This document shows, piece after piece, positions 1-11,065 of a DNA stretch of 64,000 bases (positions within the stretch are counted from its first letter, which is position 1; every line of letters starts with the position of its first letter). The position numbers and the translations under genes are program-made. The notes beneath the pieces are model-generated. The model did no database searches, was not told where the DNA came from, and saw only the letters and a program-made list of their open reading frames with translations. Source of the DNA: Atopsyche davidsoni (Eukaryota; Arthropoda; Insecta; Trichoptera; Hydrobiosidae); NCBI GenBank assembly GCA_022113835.1, contig JAILWY010000001.1, forward strand, positions 10,044,001 through 10,108,000, read 5' to 3'.

Positions 1-181
1 TCAATTCAAAGTTATTACTAGAAATTATAATATTGAAAATAACTACATTTAAAATTTTTATTTTAAGACAGTATAAATTAAAAAATTTCTAAAAATATTT
101 AATGTTAATGTATCAAAAGAGTGGTTGTAGTCAATGGAAGTCTAATAATATGATATTGGATTTGCCTTTGTATTCTCTCAG

Positions 182-366
182 CCAGAAGGTTTTACCCTGT
201 GACCGCAGGGAGTCCTGAAATTCTACTAATACTATATATTGACAGATATAGAGAAGACTTTACACCAGCCAGCACCTGGAGTCGTTATTTAACCCAATTA
301 GCTGACAAGGGTGAAACCGATAATTGGACACCGCTTAAATGTATAGGACTCTTTGACTATATTTAG
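182..366 (+). CDS. Candidate terminal coding exon, unknown protein
   Basis: A pyrimidine-rich acceptor ending TTCTCTCAG at 181 is followed directly by a frame open for 60 codons up to TAG at 364-366. The two bases after the acceptor complete a split codon, so the upstream donor would have to leave one base. The peptide is mixed and soluble-looking, with several Tyr, Asp, Glu and Trp, unlike the Lys/Asn/Phe-rich product expected from random AT-rich DNA. It ends in GLFDYI. The other two frames stop early. Upstream exons would lie left of the window. No family was recognised and no clear AATAAA follows closely. A chance open frame cannot be excluded. Confidence 0.35.
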
Positions 367-1614
367 TAACACTAATTATACGGCGAAGAATCATGTTTTC
401 GTAAACTAAAAATCCTCTAGAAATACAAGGTGAATTGTGATCGTATTATTTGTATGAATTTCTATTAAATTATCATAGTGAATTAAAATTTAAAAATCAA
501 AGAAAAATTAGATAGTTATTTTTATTATATTGAAAACACGACACTTAAACACCCAATCTCTCGAACGTCACTGATGCAAAATGAGTGGTTTTAGTATAAG
601 ATTATTCGATTACTTCTACTTAAAAAACGCTTTTTTCATTTTACGTAAAATACTTTGAATTATTTTAAATTGATTATGTTAATCTAGTCTAATCAGCTTA
701 AAAAACGCACCTACCCCCAGCCCCTGGTTCCATAAAAAGCTAATGTTTTTTTCTGAAAAACCGAACGTTTAAACTTTTTTTAACATTTAAATAATCGATT
801 TTGTCTGGCACTTAAAAGCTTTATAGAATTAAACACAGAAGCTTTAAACACAAAAAGTTGACATGTTTAAGGAAATCACTGCGAACTTGCCAAATCACTG
901 CGAAATGACTTTGGTAATGAATATTTTTAAAATGCTGATTTCGCATTTAGAAATACAAATTAAAGCCACAAGATTTGCTGAATACTTATTTAATGTAATG
1001 CGCACTTTGACAATAAAAAAAACACAAGTAATGTATAACGGTTTGAAGTTTTACGAATTAATTAGATTTTATAGAAAAGACACAATAAGATAAACTTAAA
1101 TGTAATGTAAAATGACACGATAAAACAATACTGATTGTAAACAATCACAAACTAATTAATAATTTTTGATTTACATTTCAATCCAAATGCGCATTACAAA
1201 TAAATACTAATGATACAATAATAGGTTTTCTACCTTTTTCTTTAAAATCGAATTTTTACTCACAAAATTAAAAACTCCTTTAGATTGAGCTTATTCTATA
1301 ATAAAATGAAGCAATCGAATTAATTGGAAAAAAAAACGTTTCGGTTTTTTTAAGATTCACATTATATTCCCCAACAAAAGTTATATTCAGACGATCATAA
1401 TGCTGAAAAAATAATATGTAATAAAACACAAATACGAATCACAAATATGAGTCAAAGAGCTTTTTGTTCTTGTTATTCTCTTGGCATACAATAAAAAAAA
1501 TTAAGCCTCGGTATTCTTTAGGAAACCGTAAAAAGGTTTTCCTCATAAATAACTCAGTATTTTTCCGCTACAATTTAAAAACAAACGAAGCAATTATGTA
1601 AAGCGTTCTTGTTA
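367..1614. other. AT-rich non-coding stretch
   Basis: The stretch is dominated by A/T runs. A 76-codon open frame at 863-1093 has the Lys/Asn/Phe/Ile-rich composition expected of random AT-rich sequence and no splice context, so I do not call it. No repeat or regulatory cluster was recognised. Confidence 0.6.
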
Positions 1615-1620
1615 CGTAAG

Positions 1621-1722
1621 ACGGAGGTAGGCGCGTCCTTTAAGAAGGATGATATAAATTATGCCAAACAAGATGGCTTAGACCTCTGCATGAGCTCGGA
1701 GTATGGGAGGGTGCGGTCTCCT
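1621..1722 (+). CDS. Candidate internal exon in a GC-rich island
   Basis: This is 34 codons open between an acceptor-like GTTACGTAAG at 1620 and a good donor, CCT|GTAAGC, at 1723. The frame ends in phase 0 at the donor and would hit TAG at 1729 if unspliced. The peptide is charged (FKKDDINYAKQDGLDL near the centre). The acceptor has only a modest pyrimidine tract, so the 5' edge is uncertain; the frame is also open some way upstream. The GC-rich block continues to about 1775 and includes ACCCTAACCTAACC repeats near 1778-1794. It could equally be a conserved non-coding element. Confidence 0.3.
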
Positions 1723-2267
1723 GTAAGCTAGGGGCTGCCCCGCGCCAATCTCCAATTTTACATTGATATGGACTAATACCCTAACCTAACCTTAAGAGGA
1801 TTAGTATGGATGTACGGGGGTTAGTGTATTTAATTATTTAATCTGATCTTCTAATTGGTCGTTTATTGATAAACGCTGGAGAAATGGTAAATGCAGTGCC
1901 CAGAAATTTTAAAGGAATTAAAATCAAAGCTATTTTAGCGTATGGGTATTTTCGGTGTGCTTAAACAATATTTATAAATACAAATAATAAAATATCAAAA
2001 ACAATCTTCCGGGATAAATCGAAATTCTAAAATATTATTTAAAACATCAGACCTTGCTTGATTTATAATGATACATCAAATAAATAAGCAAAGGAAATGC
2101 TTGTTTGCAAAATATTACAATGATTATTTTTTTCGCTTTACTTAAAATTTTCTGTAACGTTAAAAAAAACGTTTCCCTCTCACTGGGTAATGTTTTATAT
2201 TTCTGACTATTCACACTTTAATTGAAGATTTTTTTAATAGAACACTCAATCATATCGCTCTTTTTTG

Positions 2268-2591
2268 ATGGAAACATTGTTTGTTCTATTATTCGTAGAA
2301 ATGATTTCTTTAACAAAGGCTGTGGAGCTGACGGGGGAGGAGGGGTTGGGAGCGGGGGTCGTGTTCAGCTTTCGGAAGAGACCCCGCGTAGGTCGACATT
2401 CCCGGGGCAGAACAACGAGGCGCCCGAGGTACCACAAAGGTAACACTAATAGACTCAGGAATGTTTTTCCTTTTGATTTTCGCAAATACAACATTTTATA
2501 TAAGCTTTTTGTTGTGAGTCAGAGGGGAAATAATATCTTATTGCTTTTGAAATTGTGTACACCCCACGTTGAAAAATACCTCCTTCGTTAG
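2268..2591 (+). CDS. Candidate small secreted basic protein (107 aa)
   Basis: The frame begins with ATG at 2268 and runs to a stop at 2589-2591. The N-terminus reads like a signal peptide: METLFVLLFVEM, a hydrophobic core at residues 4-11, then SLTKA as a possible cleavage site. It is followed by a Gly/Glu linker and a strongly basic segment with RKRPR and RGRTTRRPR at about residues 37-57. A possible donor, AAAG|GTAACA at 2440, would end a first exon just after the basic segment. This segment lies in a GC-rich block (about 2315-2440) in which other frames, including one on the minus strand, are also open. The ATG context is weak at -3. If real it could be a processed cationic or neuropeptide-like precursor; no family was recognised. 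Confidence 0.25.
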   Translation: METLFVLLFVEMISLTKAVELTGEEGLGAGVVFSFRKRPRVGRHSRGRTTRRPRYHKGNTNRLRNVFPFDFRKYNILYKLFVVSQRGNNILLLLKLCTPHVEKYLLR

Positions 2592-2599
2592 GAAAAAAG

Positions 2600-3480
2600 G
2601 TTCTATGTTCAACAAAACTATCGAATTTTCTAAACTAGCAGTCACTAAAAGTGAGTAAATAATTCAAAATCCACAATTCATTGTTTGAAGTGTTAACTGC
2701 CTCGAGGGTATTTATGGGACAAACATTATCTTAACTGAGCAGATAAAGTTCAGTCAATTTCTATAGCCAATAGTCTTGAAACTTAAGCGTTCGCTGGCGC
2801 AAATCTTATTATAGACCTCTCTGTACATGGCCGGTTCTTATTTGGAGTTATAGGCCGAGTGTAATGTTCATTAAACCGCTTAGCATACAGTAGGCTTGGA
2901 GAAATGGGTTATTCACTTTTGCGACAGTTGGTCATTATGGACTATTGTTTGTGTCTGGAAACGGCCAATTATATAAGTTAAAGTGTTTTTTTAAAAACGA
3001 GTTAACAATTAAATCCAAAAAATATTTTTAAAATTCAAATATAAGGACAACTGAAATGCTGCAATAAAGAAAATCACAACGATTTCAATTTCGATGTACA
3101 AGGACATTCAAAAATTATACCATTTTGACTTAAATATAAAGAGTATTAAATTTCAATCAAATATTTCATTAAAGAAAGCCTATTAAGTCTATTTTGACTT
3201 AAATATAAGAAATATTACATTTTAATGATGGAGAGCGGAATATTCTCATTTATTACCTTGAATAACTTGAATATGTACTCACATTTTTCTGAGAATTTTT
3301 TTTTCTTTGTATAACTTTTAGGCATCTTCCTCTAACATGGGATATAAGTTATGAAATCATACTCTCTCTATATGCACGTTTACCTGGTGGTACACAGCAA
3401 AGCTAGCAAGATAAAACGAGTATTCATTAGCACCTTTGTCCATGAATTTCCAAGACTGCGGTATTTCGTAGAAACGCCTT
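2600..3480. other. AT-rich non-coding stretch with a short mixed block
   Basis: This is mostly AT-rich. A less AT-rich block at about 2700-2980 has a short open frame after an AG at 2882 (about 32 codons, Trp-rich, ending TAA). I regard it as too short and too weakly spliced to call. No repeats were recognised. Confidence 0.5.
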
Positions 3481-3790
3481 GAAGTTGCGTTTGAAATGCG
3501 ATCCCCGTCCGCCGAGCGCCGCGAATGGACGGCCGGCGCGGCGCGTGCTTAAAGGCCTCTCCACACGTTGCGACACAACTTGCCACCGACTTGCAATTAG
3601 CCAATAGCGTCCTCTTATGCGTTGTTTACTTAGACAACATCACAAAAAAACACCCAAAGTATAGGGACGCTGTTGGCTGATTGCAAATAAGTCGCAAGTT
3701 GTGTCGCTGCGTGTGGAGCCGGCTGCCCCTGCAGAGGTGTCCGCGCCGCATTCCGCGACCGCTGGCTATGCGATTAGGACCATTCCGATC
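3480..3790. promoter_or_regulatory. GC-rich island split by a hairpin MITE
   Basis: GC- and CpG-rich sequence (3490-3550 and 3719-3775) stands out from the AT-rich surroundings and resembles other islands in this window. The palindromic MITE at 3559-3718 sits exactly between the two halves. Function is inferred from composition alone: a regulatory element or CpG remnant. Confidence 0.35.
3559..3718. mobile_element. Palindromic MITE, copy 1
   Basis: Inverted arms begin CTCCACACG at 3559 and end CGTGTGGAG at 3718. Each arm continues through CGACACAACTTGC and a conserved AGCCAATAGCGT-type core (AGCCAACAGCGT on the other arm). The element is about 160 bp with an AT-rich loop. The same arm order occurs at 47046-47195 and, diverged, near 17016-17163, which identifies a dispersed family. 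There is no coding capacity. No clean target-site duplication was found, so the superfamily is open. Confidence 0.75.
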
Positions 3791-4420
3791 TGCAGGTTTT
3801 TATTGCTAATTATAATGTCCTGGAACTAATGAGAGATTTGACCATGTCGGTATTTTAATAGAAAAATTTAAAAAAGAAAACAAACATGCAAAGGTGTCTA
3901 CATTCCTTCGGAAAAGATATTTCAATTTTAATGTAGCCAGCTTCCTTGCACGAGCTCGCATTTGTCAAAATTCTCATATGCAATGAGAACAGGTTCACAA
4001 ATTTTAAGTCCAAAATACTAATAAACAACAATATATATTTTCATTGGCTAAAACATCAAAACTAAATCCGCTTCTTTTCACTTGCCAAGATTTAAGAGTT
4101 AAACAATAGAAAATAGAGTAATGTTCAAAATTGTAGGTATGTTGCAAGTCGTTTAAGTGTGTTTGAGTATATCTGATCTAAAGAAACTTTGTAGCAAAAG
4201 TACAATGATGCTATAATAGTGGTACCTCAGTCGGGTCTTAGCAGTGAGTGGAAGAGGGAAGGCTGGTGAAAGCTTCAAATTTAAGATATGCAAACAGACA
4301 AAATTCACTTGTTACTTAATGACTTAATTGAATGTTAATGGTTTTAAATCAATAAGCATAATAAGTAGCTTGTCCTGGTGCTCTTTCTGTCTTTGGGATT
4401 TTTTAGTGTTTCAATTAAAA
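3790..4420. other. AT-rich non-coding stretch
   Basis: No gene, repeat or motif cluster was recognised. Confidence 0.6.
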
Positions 4421-4424
4421 GTCA

Positions 4425-4625
4425 CGCCACGCCGCGGCGGAGATTCAATCGCCGCCATTCCAATTAAAGTAACAACCCGGCAGGACTCGCGAGAGCCGCG
4501 CAGGAGAATGCCGCGGCGGCCCGGTCTAACTAGAAATTCCCGTACCGGAGATTATTCCCCGGAGACCCGCGGCTTATCATAACGCCGGCCCATCTCCTCG
4601 GCCCTCGCTTGAGTGATGCTGGATG
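4425..4625. promoter_or_regulatory. GC-rich island, candidate regulatory element
   Basis: A compact CpG-rich block contains repeated GCCGCGGCGG-type strings and two CAATTAAAG homeodomain-like sites embedded in GC-rich DNA. An 84-codon frame crosses it but starts in AT-rich DNA and becomes Arg/Pro-rich only where GC rises, as expected of a shadow. The call rests on composition and motif content only. Confidence 0.4.
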
Positions 4626-5455
4626 CGAAGACACTCACCGAGAAGACGTAAACCCGTAAAATCAAATTTTGAAGTCTATGTTGGCATTTCTCAGTTTTTA
4701 TTTATTGAAGTTCAAACAGATAATGATGTTCATCAATTTTAAAACAAATATTGTAATCCAAAACATATGAAAATAATAGGAAAAAAATCATGTATAATCA
4801 GTTCAGTGTTGACATTGTAATAGTAAAAGATAAAACTTGTCGCTGTAAAAACATTTTTTTCTACCAGATCTAAAGACGTTTTCTATATATATATGTTTTT
4901 GCTAACCGTGGAAATCATGCACTTTACCAAATTCAATTTTGCAAAATACCAACACCACATCTCAACTTCTACAAAAATCTGCGTCTTTTGTAGTCCCGCA
5001 TTTAATATATTTATTTTTTTCTCGAGACTGAGTGAGCTGTACAAAAAGAATCATGGGAAATTAAATTAATTCTAGAGCATATTGATACTTAAAATTGCAA
5101 CAGAATCATCAATGCTTTAAGTTATCCAGTTGGTTGCGTTAAAGGAGATATTAGAACAGAATCAAGAGATATAGGAAAAAATATATTTACGAATTAAATT
5201 GAACTGTAATTAGGTAATCATTAAAAATATATTAATTTCATATTAAATAAAATTGTTGGTTTAACCAGTATATTTTGAGAACCTTGCGTAAATATGCAGC
5301 CGGTAAATTCATGTAAAGTGCATGCATTGTATATTTACATAATATTAACACGGAGAGATATAAATATTTTCTCTGCAGTACCTCGTGTATCGATCCGTGT
5401 AAGTTTGCCATTACAGTGTGAGTCACAAACCGGTGCTGTTTAGACATATTCCTAG

Positions 5456-5581
5456 AATTTATATTATTACGAAGCTTCTGGAAGCAAGTGCCTTATGTAT
5501 AATACTTTATGTGTTTATTACTGAAGATGCTCCTATATATGGAGTACGTAACTTGGATAATTACAAACCCAAGATGGAATT
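5456..5581 (+). CDS. Candidate exon 1 of an unknown three-exon gene
   Basis: The frame is open from about 5403 and has no ATG, so the start exon lies further upstream. Possible acceptors end at 5443 and 5455. The segment encodes a hydrophobic run (ALCIILYVFIT) followed by EDAPIYG, which resembles the end of a signal peptide or membrane anchor before a soluble region. It ends at a donor, GAATT|GTAAAG, leaving two bases. These are completed by the first base of the next exon to give Leu, so phase agrees. No family was recognised. Confidence 0.35.
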
Positions 5582-5631
5582 GTAAAGTTGCTGTTTTAAT
5601 ATTAAGTATAGTTTATTTTTTGTGGTTTTAG

Positions 5632-5914
5632 GTTCTCTACGAGCGATGAGGTTTTTATACAAGCTGGAGAGCAGAAACCCTTACCAATCCGCCATACATT
5701 TCTTTATCTTGAGTCCCCCATAAACCATTATTATATTTACGTTCCCATTACTCTTAAACTAATTCAAAATTGTAGTAAAATTGATGATATAACTAATGCT
5801 TACAATTTAAGTGATAACTTTGTTGATAATGCCTTAATAAAATGCAATGGAAAGAAACATATCCCAATGGGTTATGACATCACGCTCATTGATATTTCTT
5901 CACCGAGAATCGAA
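5632..5914 (+). CDS. Candidate exon 2 of the same unknown gene
   Basis: An acceptor ending TGGTTTTAG at 5631 follows a 50-bp intron. One base completes the split codon, then 94 codons are open up to a donor, GAA|GTAAGG, at 5915 (phase 0). The peptide has more Asp, Glu and Pro than random AT-rich sequence would give (for example DEVFIQAGEQKPLPIR and NFVDNALIKC). The frame also runs on 19 codons past the donor to a TAA, so an unspliced end is possible. No known domain was recognised. The main support is phase agreement on both sides. Confidence 0.45.
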
Positions 5915-6270
5915 GTAAGGTCTTTACCTTTAAAATTTAAAAATTACCTGCACTACCATAATTCTTCACCTTAATTCTATAATAAAGACTTGGCCATCCA
6001 TATGTTGGTAATTAATTTTTTTAAAGTCTAAAACGCAAAATAGAGAAAAGTGACTCAAATTTTGCTAAAATTAAAAAACCTGGCTTACTAAAAAAAATTA
6101 AAATACGCTCATCCCCAATATTTTTTCCCAAAAATTTGCACCTGTACATAAACACCATCATCGAGGTAAGTCCAGATATATTATAAAAAATATGTATTAC
6201 AATACTCGTTAATTTGATCTGAAATTATGTTTCTCAATTCACTTTTACTCAATTAAAAACAGTTATTTAG

Positions 6271-6408
6271 TTTCAGTTATTTATCATTCGCGTTGATGAG
6301 GAACAAATAATGATCATGACCGTTAAATACTACAGACTCTGCAATGCAAGGCAGTTCTATCACCAGCGGTTACTAAGCGAGTCCCTCACACCAGCTTTCG
6401 ACAAATGA
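6271..6408 (+). CDS. Candidate terminal exon of the same gene
   Basis: After an intron of about 356 bp, acceptors at 6270 (TTATTTAG) and 6276 (TTTCAG) both enter the same phase-0 frame, which runs about 45 codons to TGA at 6406-6408. The peptide is charged (IIRVDEEQ near the start, LSESLTPAFDK at the end). An AATAAA occurs downstream at about 6573. Together with 5456-5581 and 5632-5914 this gives roughly 180 residues of an unrecognised, possibly secreted, protein lacking its N-terminal exon. Confidence 0.42.
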   Translation, partial: FQLFIIRVDEEQIMIMTVKYYRLCNARQFYHQRLLSESLTPAFDK

Positions 6409-9400
6409 CTCTATCGTTTCATAATTTGGTTAATAATGAGGTTTAAGCGTTTTTCAAAATTACCTCGTGTTATTACAGCCGTCGAGTTAAACGTATTTCT
6501 CAGAATACAGTGATCGTATTTAAAAAGGCTACGTCACCCTACACTTGCATGCATTCCAATCTTATTACACGTAATAAAAAAAACGTATCAAATCGTGACC
6601 AGTTTTTTTTTCTGCTGTCTTTCACTTTGTGTAACTATTATTTAATTTTAAGAGAAGTTTAATATTGATTCGTTATGACAGCCCTACTAAATCAATACAC
6701 AATAAAGTATAGAATATATTATACATATATTGTATACTTTAATAATGAAATAATATGTATCAACATATACATATAATGTCAATATGTGAGTCTTATTTGT
6801 TCAGTATGGAATTCACTTGTCAGAACGGGAATCAAATCGGAGACGTCTTGATCAAGAATCAACGGTGTCACCTCTAAGTCAACAAGTTAACCAAAGAAAA
6901 TCATGATATATATATATTAATAAAAATCAGCCCGTAGCCTTATTAACATAATAAGCACTAAATTTCAGATGATGTTAATTGCTAATCTTATATTTTAAAT
7001 ATTTTTGAAAAAACCGCATAGTAATTTACGTCAACTGCTTTACCTGATCGGAGGTGATTGCATTGACATTGCACGAAGTGGAAGGTCGTGACCTTTGCTG
7101 GAACCTGTCTGTTTTATTGTAATATCTTACCTGGTGAATCGCTCTTCAATATTTACAGGTGTTCACAAGTGAATAAAAAAGTGGTTAATCATTCAACACT
7201 CGTTTTCAATGTTTAATTAAATATCAGTATCAAAGGTATTCATGGTAGAAATAGTATTACACCAAATTTCAGATTTTTCTCTTTAACTTTATATTATAGC
7301 AACAGTGAAAAAAACTGTTAAATAAACCCTGGCAACTTCTTTAACAACAAATCAAATCTTCACCGATACTTACTAGCTTTTTATATGTACTGTAGTTAAA
7401 TTGATTCTGAAGCTTTATCGACACTTACTAACTATTAGACAAATTTTCAAAGAAAGTTTTTATTGGCTTTTTTCCCTATATAAAAAATAACTTTACTATA
7501 CAGCCTTTTTTAATTTATAAATATTCTCTTCTCTTTCATATAAAAACGCTTCAAAGTGTTATTTATATTGATTGAAAAACACTTGTAAAGTTTGAGATTG
7601 TGTAGTTTTCGAGAGATTTATCTCCCCGCGCTGAATGTTCCGGCCACATTTCAGTACATAAATCCTTCCACACTTGCGATAGCCCGGGGAACAAACAGAT
7701 TTGTTTTTAATAAGCCCATATCTAAAAGAATCTTCATAGACCCGAAGCATTACAAAGAAATATCGTACGCAATTACTAACATATATTATGCCGGACTATA
7801 ATTCCTAAGTCCATTATCGATACTTATACAATTACTATTTATGGAGTTTTGTACTCTAAACAATAACTCAGCTACCTACAGGGTAGTGTGAATATCATGT
7901 TCCCGAAAACATAAATATATATTTGAAAATTTAATATACGTACGACCTTCATTGATGAAATTCTTAGTTGTGTATATTTCCGAACGATAATCGATTAAAG
8001 TATTATCGGATTTATAAAGTGAAGTAGTTTTGAAAAAATATATAAAGTATTAACTGTTTTATAATGCTGCACTGAAGTACTTTTTAATCGTTGAATAAGC
8101 CAAATATAAAACGAAAAAAACTCCGGCAGCATATCATCTATCTCTAAGAGAAAATATAAAGTCTGCAAAATTAAAATTTTTCAAACAAATTTAACATAAT
8201 ATTAGAATTTAATTCCTAAAAAAGGTTGACTTTGTTGATATTTCTATTTGTAAATAAAAATGACTTATCAGCTATTTGATTAAATTTTTAAAATATTTAG
8301 TTATAACGTTACTTTATGTTTTTTTTTATTTTTAAATAACATCAGCCCTCAAAATATTAACCTATTATTTATTCAAAAGTACATTATTTTGAACTTAGCC
8401 AATTAAAAAAGGTTCTATTGAAATATAATTTCTTAATTCTTCTCTCTTAATTCAGAAAAAAATAAGTAAAAGTGTTTTTTTAATGGAACATTGATAACGC
8501 ATTTTTAAAAATAAATTAACTATTAAATAACTTTATTGATTAAAATGACCTATGTTTAACTTCACAGTAGTCCCCTTATTTTTCGTTGTAATAAAAGATT
8601 ACATATACTCGAATTAGTACTATGCAATTTGACTTTACACTCTATATTATTAATTCAATGTACCTTAAATACGTTTAGTTGAATCCGAGGGTCACATGGT
8701 ATTGGATGTGACCGTCTTGGCTTTTAATATCTTAAAGAAATTAAACAAACAACTTCTAAAATACACGGAAGATAAAAATGAGAGATACTACTCGGGCGCT
8801 CTAAACAAACCCTATACTTATGTGGTATCGTCTATTGTAATCTCGTTACAAATGTAAAGACTTATTTGTAACATTCATTCATCGAATACCTTCCTGTATT
8901 TTTAATCATATTTTTATATCATATTAAAAGCAATCAATTTATCTGCCTTGATTAATCATTGTAGGTTTTAATTATCGTATTTGCCTCTTGTTACAGAAGG
9001 TGCACGTTAGATCTATCCATGATAGCTTTTTCGTAGGTGTAAGTTTTAATTGGCTCCAGTAGACAAATATGTGATTATTGTAATTCGTTTTTTTACGGGT
9101 CGAAGTAAATTAACTGTTTGGTTTAGTCGTCTGTTTATTAAAGTAGAAGAGCAATGGTATTTTACTATTTCAAAAACCACTAGCAGGAATATCCGAACTC
9201 GAACCAAAGTTTAGGGAAACCCAACGTGCTAATAAAAATTACTCAATAGTTTCATGAGAAAAATAATAAACAAAATACCATTGAGTGGTATTTACCAAAA
9301 AAGCGATAGTACTTCAGTGTGAAAAAAACATAAAATCAAGCAAATAATGTAAGAACGGTATGCATATTTAAAATTTTCTTTTTATTTTAGCACAGGAAAT

Positions 9401-9480
9401 TTTCTAGGAGAACCTTATGAATATCATTACATGTTATGAATAAAAAATATGTTCAGTATACGCAGATGGTTACTGTGAAA
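6409..9480. other. AT-rich non-coding stretch
   Basis: Very AT-rich throughout. A possible plus-strand terminal exon lies at 7592-7801, with an AG at 7606 and a mixed-composition frame ending YYAGL. Its frame is only entered from weak acceptors, so I leave it as a note. A perfect 8-bp inverted repeat (GGTCACAT / ATGTGACC) is at 8690-8713. Nothing else was recognised. Confidence 0.5.
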
Positions 9481-9599
9481 TAATATACATGAAGAAAACG
9501 GTTTTTATATGGCAATATTCAACAAAATTGCTAAACAGAATATTCCAGTACGGTTCCTTCAGCTCGGGAAGAGAACTCCAGTTAACGTATACTTTAGCA

Positions 9600-9750
9600 A
9601 CACTTATAATAAATAATCTTTCCGAGTATGAACCTAGGCGGCCCGAAGGAATCTTTTATAAAAACGGTACATTTGAATGAAGGAGGCAACCTCCACCTCG
9701 AGCCACACGAATGCTCAGAGACAGCCTTGAACTCGAGCTAGCCATTGTCT
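9600..9750. promoter_or_regulatory. Moderately GC-rich island
   Basis: A short block of mixed composition in AT-rich DNA. At least two plus-strand frames across it are open and protein-like. One has an ATG at about 9629 and runs about 42 codons to TAG. Two protein-like frames at once argues for a constrained non-coding element or chance rather than a defined exon. Confidence 0.3.
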
Positions 9751-10890
9751 TCTATGTATTCTCTACAATTGTTTGTCTTTTATTATCCAATCTGATATAA
9801 TACCAGGTGAGCCGAAAATCATGAGCAATCACAACAGATATTGAATGTAACGACTTCCAATTGTTATAAAAATAAGATGAATAAAAGAACATAGCCTTAA
9901 TACTTTGTCAAAAATATTATTTGTATGAGCAAAAAACATCTTTTAAACCCGCCAATACATTGTAATTTTATAATTGTGGCAACACCAAAAAGAAGGATCA
10001 GAGCAATATTTTATTGTAATTTATGTTACGATGTATAACCTACATGATTTCAGGTGATTTAAACAATAATCATTTTGATGTTTTGCATTTATCAAATTAG
10101 TCAAAAATATCAGAAAAACAAATTTTGCAGATAAATAAATTAAATTTAATGCAAATGTCAGCATCTTTCATCGATTTTCATGATAAGGAAAAAAATATAA
10201 AATTTTGGTTTCGTAATTATATACTCGTGCAACAGGTTTGCATTGGAAACTCAATAATCGGTTCACAGAGTGAAATGTTAGAAACACTTTTATATGAAAA
10301 CATATTATCAGGCATGGAAATAACTATTTTTAGAATCCCACGGTCATAAAAATGCTGAAGAATTGATGGACTAACTGAGTGCTGTCGAAAACTGCATGGC
10401 AGTGAAGATTAAATTCTAGGGAGTCTGCTTATAATTAAAAAAATCAAGAATACTATTGATAAAAAATAAGAAATCAGAGAAAAAAAAGCCTTCTCGAATA
10501 TTGAAAGACTTTTTTTTAACTCGGACAGTTATTTTTTAATTTTTCAGTCCACTTTAACAATTTTTTTCAGGATGCATGTACATATATAAACACATTTTAA
10601 AGATGCCAACAAACACCCGATATCACAATAAATCCCCATACTACAATATCGAAATGTAACATCATACGATGAATCGAAATCCTCTTTTGTGTGTAAATCT
10701 ATATGTTATAATCATTTAAAATAAATATTCCATTGCGTATTGATCCAAAATAGTTGTGAATGTCAGCGAATTCAAATACCGTAGGAAACTGAATCGCAGG
10801 TATTTCAGAGAATAGTAGTTTTGTGGGAACAGCGCCTCAACACAATAAGCAATCCGAATAAAATAAGAGCCGATGTCCAGTACAGGTTTT
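9750..10890. other. AT-rich non-coding stretch
   Basis: AT-rich DNA. A 74-codon frame at 10125-10349 has no splice or promoter context and ordinary AT-rich composition. No repeat was recognised. Confidence 0.55.
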
Positions 10891-10894
10891 TTTT

Positions 10895-11065
10895 CTGGGG
10901 TGCGGGGAGGGGGGGGGGGGGAGTGACGTCACGAGTTGGTCATCTTGCAGAACCCGTCTTGTGTCAATGTCAACCGAGGCATTACGTAACGAGCGTGTCG
11001 AGCATTTACATGCACGCATTGAGGTTGCATGCGGTGAAAGAAATCTGGTGATGACGTAGCGCCCA
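10895..11065. promoter_or_regulatory. G-run and bZIP-site cluster
   Basis: A G-rich tract at 10897-10921 (GGGGTGCGGGGA followed by a run of 13 G) abuts a perfect CRE palindrome, TGACGTCA, at 10924-10931. ATTACGTAAC, a PAR/C-EBP-type palindrome, follows at 10981-10990, and ATGACGTAGC at 11051-11060. Three bZIP-type sites in about 140 bp next to a possible G-quadruplex is good motif evidence for a regulatory element. Binding is inferred. Confidence 0.5.

Noticed and set aside
863..1093. 76-codon ATG frame
   Set aside because: Lys/Asn/Phe/Ile-rich composition, no splice or promoter context; frames of this length are expected by chance in AT-rich DNA.
6121..6170. Good donor GAG|GTAAGT at 6166
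   Set aside because: No acceptor or open frame upstream that fits; left as an isolated donor-like match.
7592..7801. 69-codon plus frame ending YYAGL
   Set aside because: Protein-like, but all nearby acceptors are weak and their phase does not match the 5632-5914 donor; a minus-strand frame overlaps.
9195..9231. Minus-strand GGTTCGAGTTC and TAGCACGTTGGG resembling tRNA boxes B and A
   Set aside because: Spacing of about 26 bases is too short for a tRNA or SINE promoter and box A needs a base deletion.
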